Below are positions 36,772 to 47,740 of a stretch of 64,000 nucleotides of DNA, one piece after another. A program made the position numbers and the translations under genes. The stretch comes from Torreya grandis (lineage: Eukaryota; Streptophyta; Pinopsida; Cupressales; Taxaceae). Location of the stretch: assembly GCA_037957365.1 (NCBI GenBank), contig JARHVA010000157.1, positions 3,536,501 to 3,600,500 on the forward strand, written 5' to 3'. The number at the start of each line of letters is the position of its first letter. Position 1 is the stretch's first letter. The notes below the pieces were generated by a model. The model had not been told where the DNA came from, did no database searches, and saw only the letters and a program-made list of their open reading frames with translations.

Positions 36772-38061
36772 ATGGCTGAATTTGGTATAGAGTATTGTTT
36801 GACATAAGTTATTGAGGTATGTCAAGCCTATGGCATTACATATCATCCTTGTTATGATCCCTACCAATTCAATTATGACCATTACCAGCCTTGTCATGAG
36901 TTTTATTAGTCATATAACCAACATTCTCAATATCTTGCTTCTCCTAGTCAATCTAGTCACTTCTGAAGTCAATCCATTTTCAATTTCAAGCAAACTCTCT
37001 TGGAATATGAGAGGTACATAATAGATATTGAAACACAAAGGGGACATGGTCTAGATATTCCTAGTCATTTCATTCATAAGGTGAGAGATGAATTAGAGCT
37101 TGTCAAAAGAGAGTGGGCACCTATTGAGAGAGCCAATTAGCAAAGACTCACAAGTGAGATGCTAGATGTGAATGGCCTAGTTTCATCCTTAGAAGATAGG
37201 CTAAAAATTCATGAGAATCAGCCTCACCAAACCTATTAGTATTCATATCCACTTCCCCAAGATTATTATCAGTCCTATTTGACTCTTATCCATGAGCTCA
37301 ATCAAAATTATTAAAGCCATATTTTTCCCAATCAATTGGAAGAGAGAGTTGGGAAGACAAATGTTGTTTTTGAATCAAATATTGATAGGAATATTGATTT
37401 GGACAATAGGTAGATGAAATAGTCCATATCATTAGCAAAATAAGTGGAATTTAAGCCCTCATTTCCCTCTCTAATTACATCCCCACCTTAAAAAGTGACT
37501 CCTAGATATGAGATCTTAAGTTGGAGACAAGGTGGAGAGTCCAAGCCTAAGGATATCCCAAGTTTCTTGAACACTTCATCCACTCCTCAAAGTGCATCAC
37601 TATGTCAAGAATAAACTCCTAATACTAACATCCTAAGCTAGAATAAGCTAGTGGAGTCATGGGGAAAGAAAGAGGATAAAGGCATTGATAAAGAGTATGA
37701 AGTTAAGAAAGAACTTGATCCTATGCAAGTCCCAACCACCCCTCTTCAAGAAACTTATTTTTTTCCATGTCATCCCTCTTGTAATCATCATCCTCATGAA
37801 TATTCCTATGAACTTCAAGAAAGACTTTTTGAAGAGAACTTAGCTAAGAAAATTGAAGATTTAGAGTTAAGGATGAAATTTCTAAGTCAAGGTGTGATGG
37901 AAGGTTTAGACCCAAAAGAAGATCTTATGCCAAAACACACCCCATCTAACCTCCCTCAAGAAAGTGTTCAAGAAAAATTAGATGTGAATGAAGTGATTTT
38001 AAAATGGAAGGAAGAAAACCACTTAGCCCAAGGTCTACCTATTTTGTTCTCAAGATCTTGA
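36772..38061 (+). pseudogene. LARD-2 gag-like protein, N-terminal two thirds
   Basis: The start ATG at 36772 (MAEFGIEYCL) aligns with the LARD-3 start (MANFSIEHCL). A Tyr/Gln/His-rich segment follows (YDPYQFNYDHYQPC), then LLEYERYIIDIE. The most conserved block is at 37101-37200: VKREWAPIERAN, QRLTSEML, SLEDR. A Pro/Tyr-rich linker comes next. A clean 136-codon stretch (37651-38061) contains SWGKKED, a helical part (LAKKIEDLELRMKFLSQ) and EGLDPKED. Most of this has a counterpart in LARD-3 with many identical residues, so it was a translated protein. I see no zinc knuckle or enzyme motif. Gag-like is inferred from position after the PBS and from the helical, low-complexity make-up. The acidic C-terminal third is missing. 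Confidence 0.65.
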
Positions 38062-38640
38062 CTTGTAAATCAAATTAGGCCTTAGTACTAACCTTCATGC
38101 TTCTTTAAATTGATCTCCAAATTACTCACATAATTAATAAACCTCACTAATTATTATATATAGCCATATATCCTTGACATGCCTTGAAAATATACCATTA
38201 TTCCTCATTATGTCAGGCAAGGTCTAGAAGTGGTCTAGGTGCAGGCTAGGTCATAGGTCCTACCCCTATAGGCTCACTCTTAGACTCACATGAGTGATCC
38301 ATGCCTTGTATACATGTTAAATCAACCTTATACAACCTTTCATGACTATGTGCATTTATATCACCAAACCATCATGACCCTTCATGCAAAAGACTATGCA
38401 TCCTATGCACATACCTTATCAAGTCACTTACTAAGCTCAAGTACTTGAAAATTTTGACAACAAGGACCTTCCATGATGACCCTCACATCACTCATGCAAT
38501 CATAAGAACATATACCAATCATGTTTTACACTCTCATAATTACTGTAACACTGATCAATATCCTCTCTCAATGACCTCATGAAAACCTTTCTCAAGAACC
38601 TTTGACATCAATGACAAACCTCAACAATAAGAACAATGTT
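38062..38640 (-). repeat. Possible solo-LTR remnant of another copia-like family
   Basis: The right end reads CTTTGACATCAATGAC, then CAACA, near 38598-38626. It resembles the start (read on the - strand) of the copia-type LTR at 21160-21188, which also has TTTGACATCAATGACAA before its end. The rest does not align clearly, so it would be a related but different family. Confidence 0.3.
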
Positions 38641-39335
38641 GAACAAAAGATTGTATTGATTAAGAAGTATAACCTTTGATTTGAAACTATGGTGATAGAT
38701 ATTTTATTATTACCAACTTATAAGATGTCTACTTTGTTGTTTGTGATTGTTCCATCTATGGGTTCAAAAAATGATACTTAGAAGCTTTTGGTGCATTTCT
38801 CTATGTTTCTATGCCAAATTTAAACCAAATACTATCATCATAAGCATATGATGACAATGGTTCCTTTAGAATTAGGTAAGTCTTCTATTATACTTTATTT
38901 AAAAGGATGATAACTTTCTTGTCTCCTTGATGAGCCTCTAGCTAGTTACGTACTATCTTAATATTCATTTGACCATCATAAGCTCATTTATTACCAATTA
39001 AGGTAGGGTAATGTGTCTCATCAATATTAATATCAATGAATTCAAAATTGGTGCACAGAGTTAGCTCAACCACTCTAATCTCCACATCTTTGAGGTAAAC
39101 AATCAGTTTTACCCACCCATAATCTATAAGGTTGAGCATAACAGGACTATAGCTCAAATGTGTCTTACCAATAACTTCCTATGTTTATCTTAGGATCGTA
39201 TTCATAGTACTCCCAAAGATAAATACTACATTATAAATTTCATAACCTGCAATCTCAATATCCATGCAAGATCTAACATCTCAAGGCTTCTTAGTTTTCA
39301 CATACTAGACAACCTTATCTATATGTTGTTGACCT
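38641..39335 (-). pseudogene. gypsy-A aspartic protease, decayed
   Basis: The protease cuts the element polyprotein. On the - strand, IAGYEIYNVVFIFGSTMN (around 39220-39280) and VVELTLCTNFEFIDINIDET, then YPTLIGN (around 38985-39090), follow the plant gypsy pattern in which FEV-x-EI-DE-PYP-LLG precedes a WA-x-D box, here AYDGQ. The catalytic D(T/S)G is not visible and stops are frequent. Its place after the zinc knuckle and before RT supports the call. Confidence 0.6.
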
Positions 39336-42249
39336 TGTTGTGCACACTCCAAAAAATTATGCAATAGATTAATAATATTATACAATATATCTTAATTTAA
39401 TAGTATACTAAGTAACTTTAGCAAGTATTTCAAAGTAGTTAAAACTCCTTCCCACTTCATTATGTACATAATCTATCCATACATCTACACATCAATGGCT
39501 ATTTTATCTCTTTTTGAAGCATTATTCTATTGTATATTTTTCATGACTTGAGCTGATTGATACATCAAAGTCTTCTTCCTTATAGGATTAGGATATTGAT
39601 CAGGCTAAAAATTTCAAATTCTTTGATCTACTAGAATTTCCAAAGGTGTCAATCCTTGTTCTATATGCTATTGTCTGATAAGTGCCTAAATAAATACATT
39701 CTACTTAGGTTATGCATTGATTAGGTTCACATTACACACTAGATTCTCCTTCCTTTACTTATCAAACACTAGATAGTCTTCCATTTGATGTTGGACTTCA
39801 ACTATGTTGTACACATAATAGGTATATCTCTTGGATTGGTAGGGTAATTATTTTTATAGTGATTGTATTCTACACACAAATAACATTGCATAGGTGGTCC
39901 GACTTCCCAATTATCATTTTTATGACCTTATTGATACCCTCCTTGGTATCCTCTCCTCTATCCTCCTTTATATCCACTTATATTTTTCTGGTATCCCCAT
40001 CCTTGTGAATGTTTTCCAACATATAATCATTGGTTTTTTTTATGCATCTTATCCCCCATATTGGTGTTGTGGTGAACTTGGAGTCTAATTATATTTATGT
40101 TATTATGGACTCACATTATTCTAGAAATATTAATACTGGTCTTATAGAGAATATGGCATCTAACCAACCAAACCCTAGGGTTAGTATTGTAGTGATGAAG
40201 GTATCCATTAGGGAATACCTTTTGTCATAATTATCATGTCCATGTTTGGGCTTGGGATACCCTAATTCATAGTTGGTAACTACTATGCAAAAACTATGAA
40301 GGCATACTTTGTAATATCTTCTTTTAGATCTTTTAGAGATCTATAACTCATCTCATCATGGTTTGTAAATTTTTAAAATTTATAGTACATGCTCTATGAT
40401 TTTTAGATATATTACTATAAAATATGGCACTTTGAAGTAGCATGCCCAACTACTCTATAAATTTCACAAAATTCTATTTTGAGTTTCAGATAGTCATTCC
40501 TATGGTGGCTTTCTTAACCACATTCTATACACCATATGCCTAAATGAGGCTTAAATTATTTTTTATCTAATCTATTCTTCTCATTAAAGCATCTAGTTTT
40601 GCTTTAAATTTATAAACTTCTACTAGAAGGTCACCATAATCCTTAACTTACTCCACTCCTAGAGTAATAGATCAAACATTAGCCTTTGGGAGGAATTAAG
40701 ACAATGTAATAACAAATCTAATTCTTGGTCATAGCCCTTCTATAAACTAGGAAACCTTATCCTTGTCTTCTAGGATGAAATCAATCTTAGTTATGATATC
40801 ATAAAATCTATGATCATAGGCTCCAATTGATTCTCCTAACTTTTATCAAATCTCCTTTAGAACTTGAATAGTCTGGCTTGTGAATTTCTTCACCTTAAAC
40901 TCTGCTACTAATAGATATTTAACTTGTGTAAGATCTAAAGCATTAACATTATTTTTATAAATGAACTCTAAGGCTCAACTTGATAAATCCCGTATGATTT
41001 TGTATTTATTTACATCATCATATGTTACCCTATTAATGTTCTATTTGATATCTCAATTTACCAAGTATTGCTTAGGATCTATAAACCCATAATATTGTAT
41101 TAAATAAATAAACATGTCTACATTGACCAACATAGTTGTTACTCTTGAATTATATAACATTAGTTTCTGCACCATGGTGATTATAATTGTAGGTGTATGT
41201 GCATTGGTGATTGAGACTAATGTGTCTGTGCACTAGTGATTACGGCTATGGAATTATACACTCTAGTCTTTTTAGGTATCCTAAAAAGGAATCCTGACTC
41301 TTGTATCCTCTTCTTATCTATTACCTACTTTATCTTTACACTTGTCTTACCAAACTTATCTATAAAGGAATCAAACAAAACTATATTTGCCTCTTCTCTT
41401 GCACTTATTCTCTCAAAAGACAAATTAGGCATATATAATATGAGGTACAAAGAGATGGAAAGGTATCAAGCTTTTATGTATACTCTCCACACTCTTTGAT
41501 TTTGGCATATTTCATAGCCTCTCTTTGTACCTTTCCATCTCCAACATCTTCTACTCTACTCCTACTTTTATTCCTAGTTAATTCTGGATTACTTACTTTG
41601 TTTCATCTTCTCTAGTGTCACAGTTCTCTTTCTAATCCCATAATTTTCTTTTCATTATATCTCTTCTCATCCTTCCTATTCTAGGTCCATGTTCAAGTTT
41701 CTATACTTATATTCACATCATTCACTTCTATCCCACACACACACCCATGGCACCTGAAGTGACTACTCCATGTTGGCAGGAGTAGGAACCATGGCCTCTT
41801 CTACAACCAACATTTTGATCAATGTAGGTAGTCATTGAAGAAACTTACCATGAATTCCTTTGAACAAAAACTCTTGAATAGATTCAAAGGACAAATAACC
41901 TTACACAAAAAATTCTATGATATATCCATCAATTATATTCTGGGTCCAATTTTCTACAACTATATCTTGCCTTTGTAGACTATCTAGATTTTCTTCCTTC
42001 AAGACTATACAATTTATCCTTTTCAAATGGAAATAATAATACTCTTGTCTTGACAATCACATAAATAATAGTCTAGGTAATTCACACAAAAAAAATCATA
42101 AATCTCTATGTATATATGCTCTTGAATTAGCTCCTTCATAGTCACTTCAACTCTTCTTGCTTCTTCCTTTGTAATGTTTTAGATTCTCTCATCCAACTAT
42201 ATTTATAAATCTCTCTATCCTTGTAACCATCTCAACATGTTTCAAAAAT
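39336..42249 (-). pseudogene. gypsy-A Gag with zinc knuckle, decayed
   Basis: On the - strand, just inside the 5' LTR, a long decayed frame ends in a nucleocapsid motif. Around 40670-41100 the stretch VKYLLVAEFKVKKFTSQTIQ, then GAYDHRFYDIITKIDFIL, fits the helical capsid region of plant gypsy Gag (FxxLKQ-GS-x-YxxxFxxI-x-DI). A Gly/Gln/Lys-rich linker (GWGYQKN, GYQGGYQ) leads to CYLCVEYNHYKNNY at 39842-39890, a CX2CX4HX4C knuckle whose last Cys is now Tyr. Stops and shifts are spread throughout. Open frames on the + strand at 39894-40230 and 41236-41499 are shadows. Confidence 0.7.
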
Positions 42250-42770
42250 TGTTATGCTCATCATAACATTATCATGGATAAATTGAAAAATTATTAATAG
42301 AAAGGTACAGTTGTCAATAATTTAGACTAAATGATGCCATTAAAGACTAAGTCAAGCTCTTTATATAAAGGCATGAAAAATTAATGTATACAAAATAGTT
42401 AACATAAACTATATAAATAACAAATTAAAACATCCATAATACTCGTTGTGCATAAATAATAGGTAAAAAATATATAGGAAAAGCATTCAGAATATTGTAT
42501 TAATCTCTATCACATATAAAACCATCCTCAATTACAACTAGGTGATATTTATAAGCTCTTATAAAGCATTGTCTTTTCATATTCCAACCTTTTAATATGC
42601 AGAAAATAAAGGACTCTTTGTATTTTTAGATCAAATACTATTCTATCAAAGGTCAAATACATACAAAATACAAAACAGATCAATTCACACATATTGATCA
42701 ACTATACTTTATGATTTAAGTTAGCCGTATTCTTAATCCAACACTTTTATTAGAATTGCTTAAAGATTAT
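42250..42770 (-). repeat. gypsy-A 5' LTR
   Basis: Direct repeat of 15677-16205. The Gag side ends at about 42250 (- strand ...GAGCATAACA). The outer edge is uncertain, at 42743 (TGTTGGATTAAG) or about 42770. Confidence 0.75.
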
Positions 42771-42929
42771 CGAAAGTGTCTTTCCACAAGTGTTTATTTA
42801 TTGTTATAAGATTCATAATATAGTAAAACAATTAATATAATTCTTAGTTTATCATTTGATACTTGTATTATATTTTACATTGATTTTGATCATGGATTAT
42901 TCATTTTCATTTGTTTGTAGGGAGACATG

Positions 42930-44166
42930 CATGTGAGAGAGTTTTATAAATATGGATACCATAAAATATCTTAGGTTTATTAGAGATGATCAAAGACTTA
43001 TTAATAGTGTATACCTCAAGTATGTTTGATATCTATGATCCATGACATATGGTATACATCTCATGACCCCCCTATCAGAGAGGTGTAATGTTAATACTTG
43101 AACTTTTTGGCTCTAAATTTGGGAAAATGAATATTAAAATGGAGGATGTATGGTGGATATTACAATTTCATGTTTGAGATATGCATTTTGCATTACAAGT
43201 TGCTAAGGGACAATGCTTGAAATAGAACACATATATTTTGATAGGACATGACCAGGGTACTTGAATGATCATGATGACTCTACTATGTTGATTTCAAAGA
43301 TTTTGATGTTACATGCATGTGGAAATATATTTGTTGTGTAGCCTATTTATTTTAATCATGGTGGAGTGTCCATTTATTACTATATGCATAACATTATTTA
43401 GGATATAGAGACTCATGGGACCATGTATTCTTAGGGGCATACCATGATGATGTATTTATTCTAAGATTTGAATTGATTCACCCAAGAAGGATAAAATGGA
43501 TATGTAGGCTCAAATATTCTTTTATGTGTGTGGGCCTATGAACTTTATTTTTTTTCTTGCCCCATTGGTCATATGTTGGCTAAGTTATCCCAACACCAAA
43601 CATATGTAGAGATTGATTATTCCATGTGTTAAAAGTCACAGTGCTATGGATTTTTGCATTTTATTGGATAGATTAATGATAAACACCATCATTTAGAGAC
43701 CTTATCTATATTTTAATTTATGGCCTAAGGATGCCGTGTAGTTATATTAGATCCATGTAAGATATTGGTTTCATGATCAATTTATTAACACATATGATCA
43801 CTTTTAGTATGAGAATGTAATGAGATAGTTTGGCCTTATTTATGGATTACCTCCACCTCATCTTATTTGGAATCACACATATAGATTTGGATGAAAACTA
43901 GGAGAGAATGGTATTCGTAGAACTATAAATATATGTCCTATACCATCTAGGGATGTAGAACCTCTAGAAGTCATTGTGGTTGATGATGACATAGGATATA
44001 CTATTGAGTATATAGTGGTAGGCCCAAGCATGTTAGACCATTTTTGTTTTATCTTAGCTAATGAGAAGACATATACCTAGGTGAGCATCTTTATTTTGAC
44101 TTGCATGAGCAAAGAGATGATATACTAGGAGACAAGCAATTTGATTTACTTACTACAAGTCTTGTT
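42930..44166 (+). pseudogene. Plant-mobile-domain-like pseudogene, 5' part
   Basis: The + strand reads as a broken frame in which YENVMR, a stop, then FGLIYGLPPPHLIW (near 43800-43870) resembles the VMRQFG-x(n)-P block of the plant mobile domain (aminotransferase-like) family found in MAIN-like genes and retroelement captures. The preceding YGLRM/YWFHDQFINTYDHF part fits the usual approach to that block. Downstream is an acidic piece (VVDDDIGYTIEYIVVG). Many stops and shifts make it a pseudogene. It continues beyond an inserted element at 46096. The family call rests on one motif from memory. Confidence 0.4.
44159..44166. repeat. Target site duplication GTCTTGTT, left copy
   Basis: Repeated at 46088-46095 around the inserted 1.9-kb element. 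Confidence 0.65.
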
Positions 44167-46087
44167 TTAGATTAAGGTAAAATCAGGTTACAAAGAAAGA
44201 AAGATAAAACCTCAACGACCACAGGCAAAACCTAAAAACTACTATAGAGAAGTAGCAAAAATAGGTTTTAAATGGACCTGAAACCACCAGAGAGACCTCC
44301 GGTCAAAACCTAGATTTAACAAAGATCTGGCTGCACCATAGACAGAAGATTACAAAAAGAAACTAGAGAATAGGACCGGTAAACATAACCAACAAGAAGA
44401 ACCAGACTATTCTTCCAGTTCCAAAATCATTTTCACTGTTTCTTTACCTTTCACAACAGTAGTGTCCTGAGTAGTAGTTGCCACCAACTTGGCTCCCTCT
44501 TGTGTAGCCTTCTTTCTAGAGCTTTGTCTCATCCTTTTGCTCGGCCCCTCCAAGGATTTGGTCTCCTCATTTACTCTTTTTCCAATATTGATAGCTGCAG
44601 CACAAATATTGGACGTTACTTCCTCCATTTTCGTTCTGTTCTCCTTAATGAGTTCCCGAAGGTTATTCTCATAATCTTTGAGCTTGACGGGGATATCTCT
44701 TATCTATTTTTCCATGATGTTAATTTTGTTCCATGCAGCTTTCTGGTTATCTTCCATAATTTCCACTTTCCTTTTGAGATCCTTAATCTCCTTACACATC
44801 CAAGAATCAAATTGGAGAGAAGCCTATGCTTTGCAATTAACCCAACTCATAGGTGTATGCATACCATCGTTTTGCCCCTTCTCTCTCCATTCCTCAGAAT
44901 TCTTATTGGGACTATTCCCACCTTCTTCAAAATGATCCTCTTGGCCCCTTTGATACTGTTCTTTGGTTCCAATTTGAATTTCCATGTCCATTTCTTGATT
45001 GTCATCCTGAACTGTATTTTCCTTTTCATTACTTGAAACTGGGTCCTCAACCGGGCCTTCCTGGACAATATCTTCCTCCGACATTTTCTGATTTTCCTCA
45101 GTTTCTTCTTTACTATTTTCAGATTCCTCCTCTTTGCTGACTTCTTCTTTCTCATTCTTCTCTTGACATTCTTCGTCCTCATTTGAATTTGTATTCCAGC
45201 TTTCAGTTCCTTCTTCTTCCACCAAATTTTCCTCTCTGGGTTTATCAATTCTCTCCCGCTCTATATCTTCTTCTACATTCTGATTATTGGCACTAGGGAA
45301 CTTGATTTTGTCTTTCCCTTTTACGATTTCACTCTTTCTACTCCCAGACTCCTGATTTTTCCCCTGGTTAGGGTTCTTAACCATAGCTTTATTCTTGCAG
45401 TAGCCTTCGATTAACAGAATTAGGCCTTCATGCAGGATAGGACGCGTTTCCTTCTTCCTATGAGCAAATAAACTTTGGACCAAAGAATAGCGCAAGTAAA
45501 AGGGAAAAGACAGTCTTACCTTGTTCCTAAAATGATTAAGAAAGACAAAGTGGAATTTATGCACTCTCTTGCTCCTTCTGTCCAGGATGAAATACTCCCT
45601 TATACATCATAAGACATCCCTCCATATCCCCTTAATCTGTTCCAATTCATAGAAATCTCCATTCTTAACCAGCTTCTGCTCTTCCACATCCGTCTTGGGG
45701 AACTTACAAAAGGCCTCATTCAAAATGCTTGTCTGCTTGGAGAATTTAAGTCCATCCGTAGGCAACCCTGTAACCTTTGCTATAAAATCCTCTGTAAGGT
45801 TCACTGTTATACCATGCAATGTGACCCTTTCATCAATCCAATTTTTGAAAAAGGCTGTAGTGATATGCGGTTTTAACCCATGGAGCTTTTCCATATAGTT
45901 CACAACTTTTCCTTTCTACAAGATTCTCCAGACATCTTGTTTCTCTCTCCATTCGTCACAGTTTTTGGGCTCCTGCTTCCTTGGTTCTCCCTTCCTTTCG
46001 CGAGCCATACTCATTTCCTTGGAAACCCAGTCGCTGTGAACTTTACAATGATCCCACCTGCTACCAGTTTGATTTGATATACTATAG
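44167..46087 (-). mobile_element. 1.9-kb single-ORF insertion flanked by an 8-bp repeat
   Basis: This block is visibly less AT-rich than its surroundings and has a much better preserved reading frame. An 8-bp direct repeat lies at both edges. There are no LTRs and no clear terminal inverted repeats. On the - strand the 3' end is a T-rich untranslated part finishing CTTTGTAACC, TGATTTTACC, TTAATCTAA. A retroposon made by target-primed insertion (LINE-like and non-autonomous) fits the variable-length duplication and the single frame. No poly(A) tail or RT is present, so this class call is tentative. Confidence 0.5.
44407..46014 (-). pseudogene. ORF1-like plant transposon protein with four in-frame stops
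   Basis: One frame of 536 codons runs without any frameshift from the ATG at 46014 (MSMARERKGEP) to the stop at 44407. It is interrupted only by TAG at 45916, TGA at 45607, TAG at 44824 and TAG at 44704. The domains in order are: a basic N-terminus; a globular region (CDEWREKQDVWRIL, MEKLHGLKPHIT, VTGLPTDG, FPFYLRYSL) resembling a putative plant transposon or plant-mobile-type domain; a long Glu-rich disordered stretch at about codons 220-370; a coiled coil (KEIKDLKRKVEIMED); and a basic tail (SKRMRQSSRKKA) like a nuclear localisation signal. There are no catalytic motifs. A particle or nucleic-acid-binding role is inferred only. Confidence 0.7.
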
Positions 46088-46095
46088 GTCTTGTT
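46088..46095. repeat. Target site duplication GTCTTGTT, right copy
   Basis: Identical to 44159-44166. Confidence 0.65.
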
Positions 46096-46400
46096 ACATA
46101 TGCACATTGGGTATATATCTTTATATTTTTGAATAGTCATATATTATCTTTTAATATTTTGTAAATGTTGTGCACTATGTAAAAGATGATAATTGGACCA
46201 ATATTATTGATTTATCATTATGTGTGTTGACACAATCCCCAATGATGATATTTAAATATGAAATTTTAGATAGAGTAGATGATATTATTGGTGTATATTT
46301 TCATTTTTTTAATCTTATAGGATCAGGCCATCATAGATTATGTGTATATGGTTAGTGAGTGAGATGATATTAGGAGTGAGGTTTTTTTAATGAAAGGACA
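46096..46400 (+). pseudogene. Plant-mobile-domain-like pseudogene, continuation
   Basis: Joining 44158 to 46088 across the insertion continues AT-rich sequence on the + strand with decayed open pieces (for example YVKDDNWTNIIDLSLCVL from 46173). No motif of its own; the assignment rests on the insertion geometry. Confidence 0.3.
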
Positions 46401-47094
46401 ACTTATAACATGATAAATTCCACAACCTTTTGAAGGTGTAAAAATTTGATAGACTATTTTTTAAGAGTATGTTTATTTATGGGGAGAGAATAGAAGGGGT
46501 ATGAATGAGTATGTGGTGATGTAATCTAGATTTTTATTTTTGAGGAATCTGAGAAACACAATAGTTCTTGGTTAAGTTCCCATTAGGATGATAGTGGACC
46601 ATCTTACTCTAAAGCACCTAGACTCATGGATTGATATATTGATGTGGAGATTGATAGTGAGCATATGCCTATTATTGAGTGAACTTATCATATTGATGCA
46701 TTATATTTGATGATATTATTGTGTATGACTTTAGACATTTATATGTTGTACTTGGAGTTATGATAATTTTAGGTATATATTGTTATTGCAATTAATCTAT
46801 TTTGCTTGCATGTCTTATTTTCATTTATGTTTTTATCATCATAACATAATATCATTGTGAATAATAATAAGCATATTTTAATTTAAAATTTAATTATATT
46901 TTAATGATATAAAATTGAAGCACCATCTATAATCTGATTTTGACTATCAAATAAATTCATCACATTCAGTAATGTTGAATGAGATGAATAAATATATTGA
47001 TCACTTTAACTTACATTAAATTACTTGATTTATCTCATGATTTTATGAATGATGTGTACACTCACTTGAGGTTGAAATCGTAAGAATAAAAATA
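46401..47094. other. Unassigned AT-rich DNA
   Basis: No gene or repeat partner is recognised on either strand. Confidence 0.4.
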
Positions 47095-47740
47095 GTTGTA
47101 TTTATATTAGATAGTTCTCTTGGATCCTCTTGAGCTAATTTATTGGTTGAGACTTGATTCTTAAAAGTAATTTGACATTATTTCTTTTCTTGATCTTCAT
47201 GTATAGTAGGAGTACATAATACCTTCTTATGTTCCTCATTTACTTTTGATTTAATTTACTTTGGTATCCATAATTTTTCACTTGAATATGTAAATTTACC
47301 CATAGGAGGGTGTTTTTCATGTTGTCTCTTATATGTCTTATCTCATTGAAATGTAATTCAATCTACGTGGAAATCAAATGAAATAATATTTTCAAAACTA
47401 TCTATTATTACTTCCATTTGTTGTAACCATGATTTTCCAAGTATAGTATTAAATTATATCATGGTAAGTACTAAAAAGAATAATATTTTGGTTATATTAG
47501 GCCCAAAAGAAACTAGAAGTGTAATATGTCCTCGTGGACTCTGATGGGTACTTATATGTTTTAAATCACTTTCCTCATGCCTTAATTCTTAAATAAAATC
47601 AATAATGCATGTATTATGTCATATATTATCATCAAACATAATTACTTTATTATATTAACCTTTTATGAAAGCTAAAATAAATATTGGTCCCTTAGAAACT
47701 ACATGGGATACATCGATGTCTTTAGATCGTGAAATGGATA
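47095..47740 (-). pseudogene. Retroviral-type aspartic protease fragment
   Basis: The - strand gives, in order, ELRHEESDLKHI, SPRGHITLLVSFGPN, IILFLVLTMI, FNTILGKSWLQQM. This matches the second half of gypsy-type proteases, in which G-x-I-x-L-x-V-x-FG, then FLV, then YNxILGRxWL is conserved. It is isolated: I see no gag before it or RT after it. The D(T/S)G active site is not visible. It comes from a different element from gypsy-A, whose protease is at 38641-39335. Confidence 0.5.

Larger units (their letters stand above)
33023..38060 (+). mobile_element. LARD-2: truncated long-LTR element inserted in gypsy-A
   Basis: It has a complete 5' LTR, a PBS-like site and the first half of the internal gag-like frame. 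Similarity to LARD-3 then stops at about 38055, and no 3' LTR follows. It lies opposite in orientation to its host and separates the protease of gypsy-A from its RT, so it inserted later. The missing half may have been lost by deletion, possibly when the remnant at 38062-38640 arrived. Confidence 0.75.
15677..42770 (-). mobile_element. gypsy-A: old Ty3/gypsy element split by two later insertions
   Basis: On the - strand the order is: LTR (42250-42770), gag with zinc knuckle, protease, then after a gap RT, RNase H, integrase, an extra reading frame, and a second LTR (15677-16205). The gap between protease and RT is filled by LARD-2 plus a small remnant (33023-38640). The extra frame is split by a copia-type element with a perfect target duplication (18425-27387). 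Removing these leaves about 12.5 kb, a normal size for a plant gypsy element with an extra frame. All parts carry stops and frameshifts. That the parts form one element is inferred from order, strand and the paired LTRs. Confidence 0.7.

Noticed and set aside
44500..45140. Open frames on the + strand, including one of 178 codons
   Set aside because: They are the antisense of the Glu/Lys-rich part of the better supported - strand frame (44407-46014). Their Phe/Ser/Leu-rich make-up is what that composition gives on the other strand.
44847..45248. Arg/Lys-rich 133-codon - strand frame
   Set aside because: A shifted frame of the Glu-rich segment of the main - strand reading frame.
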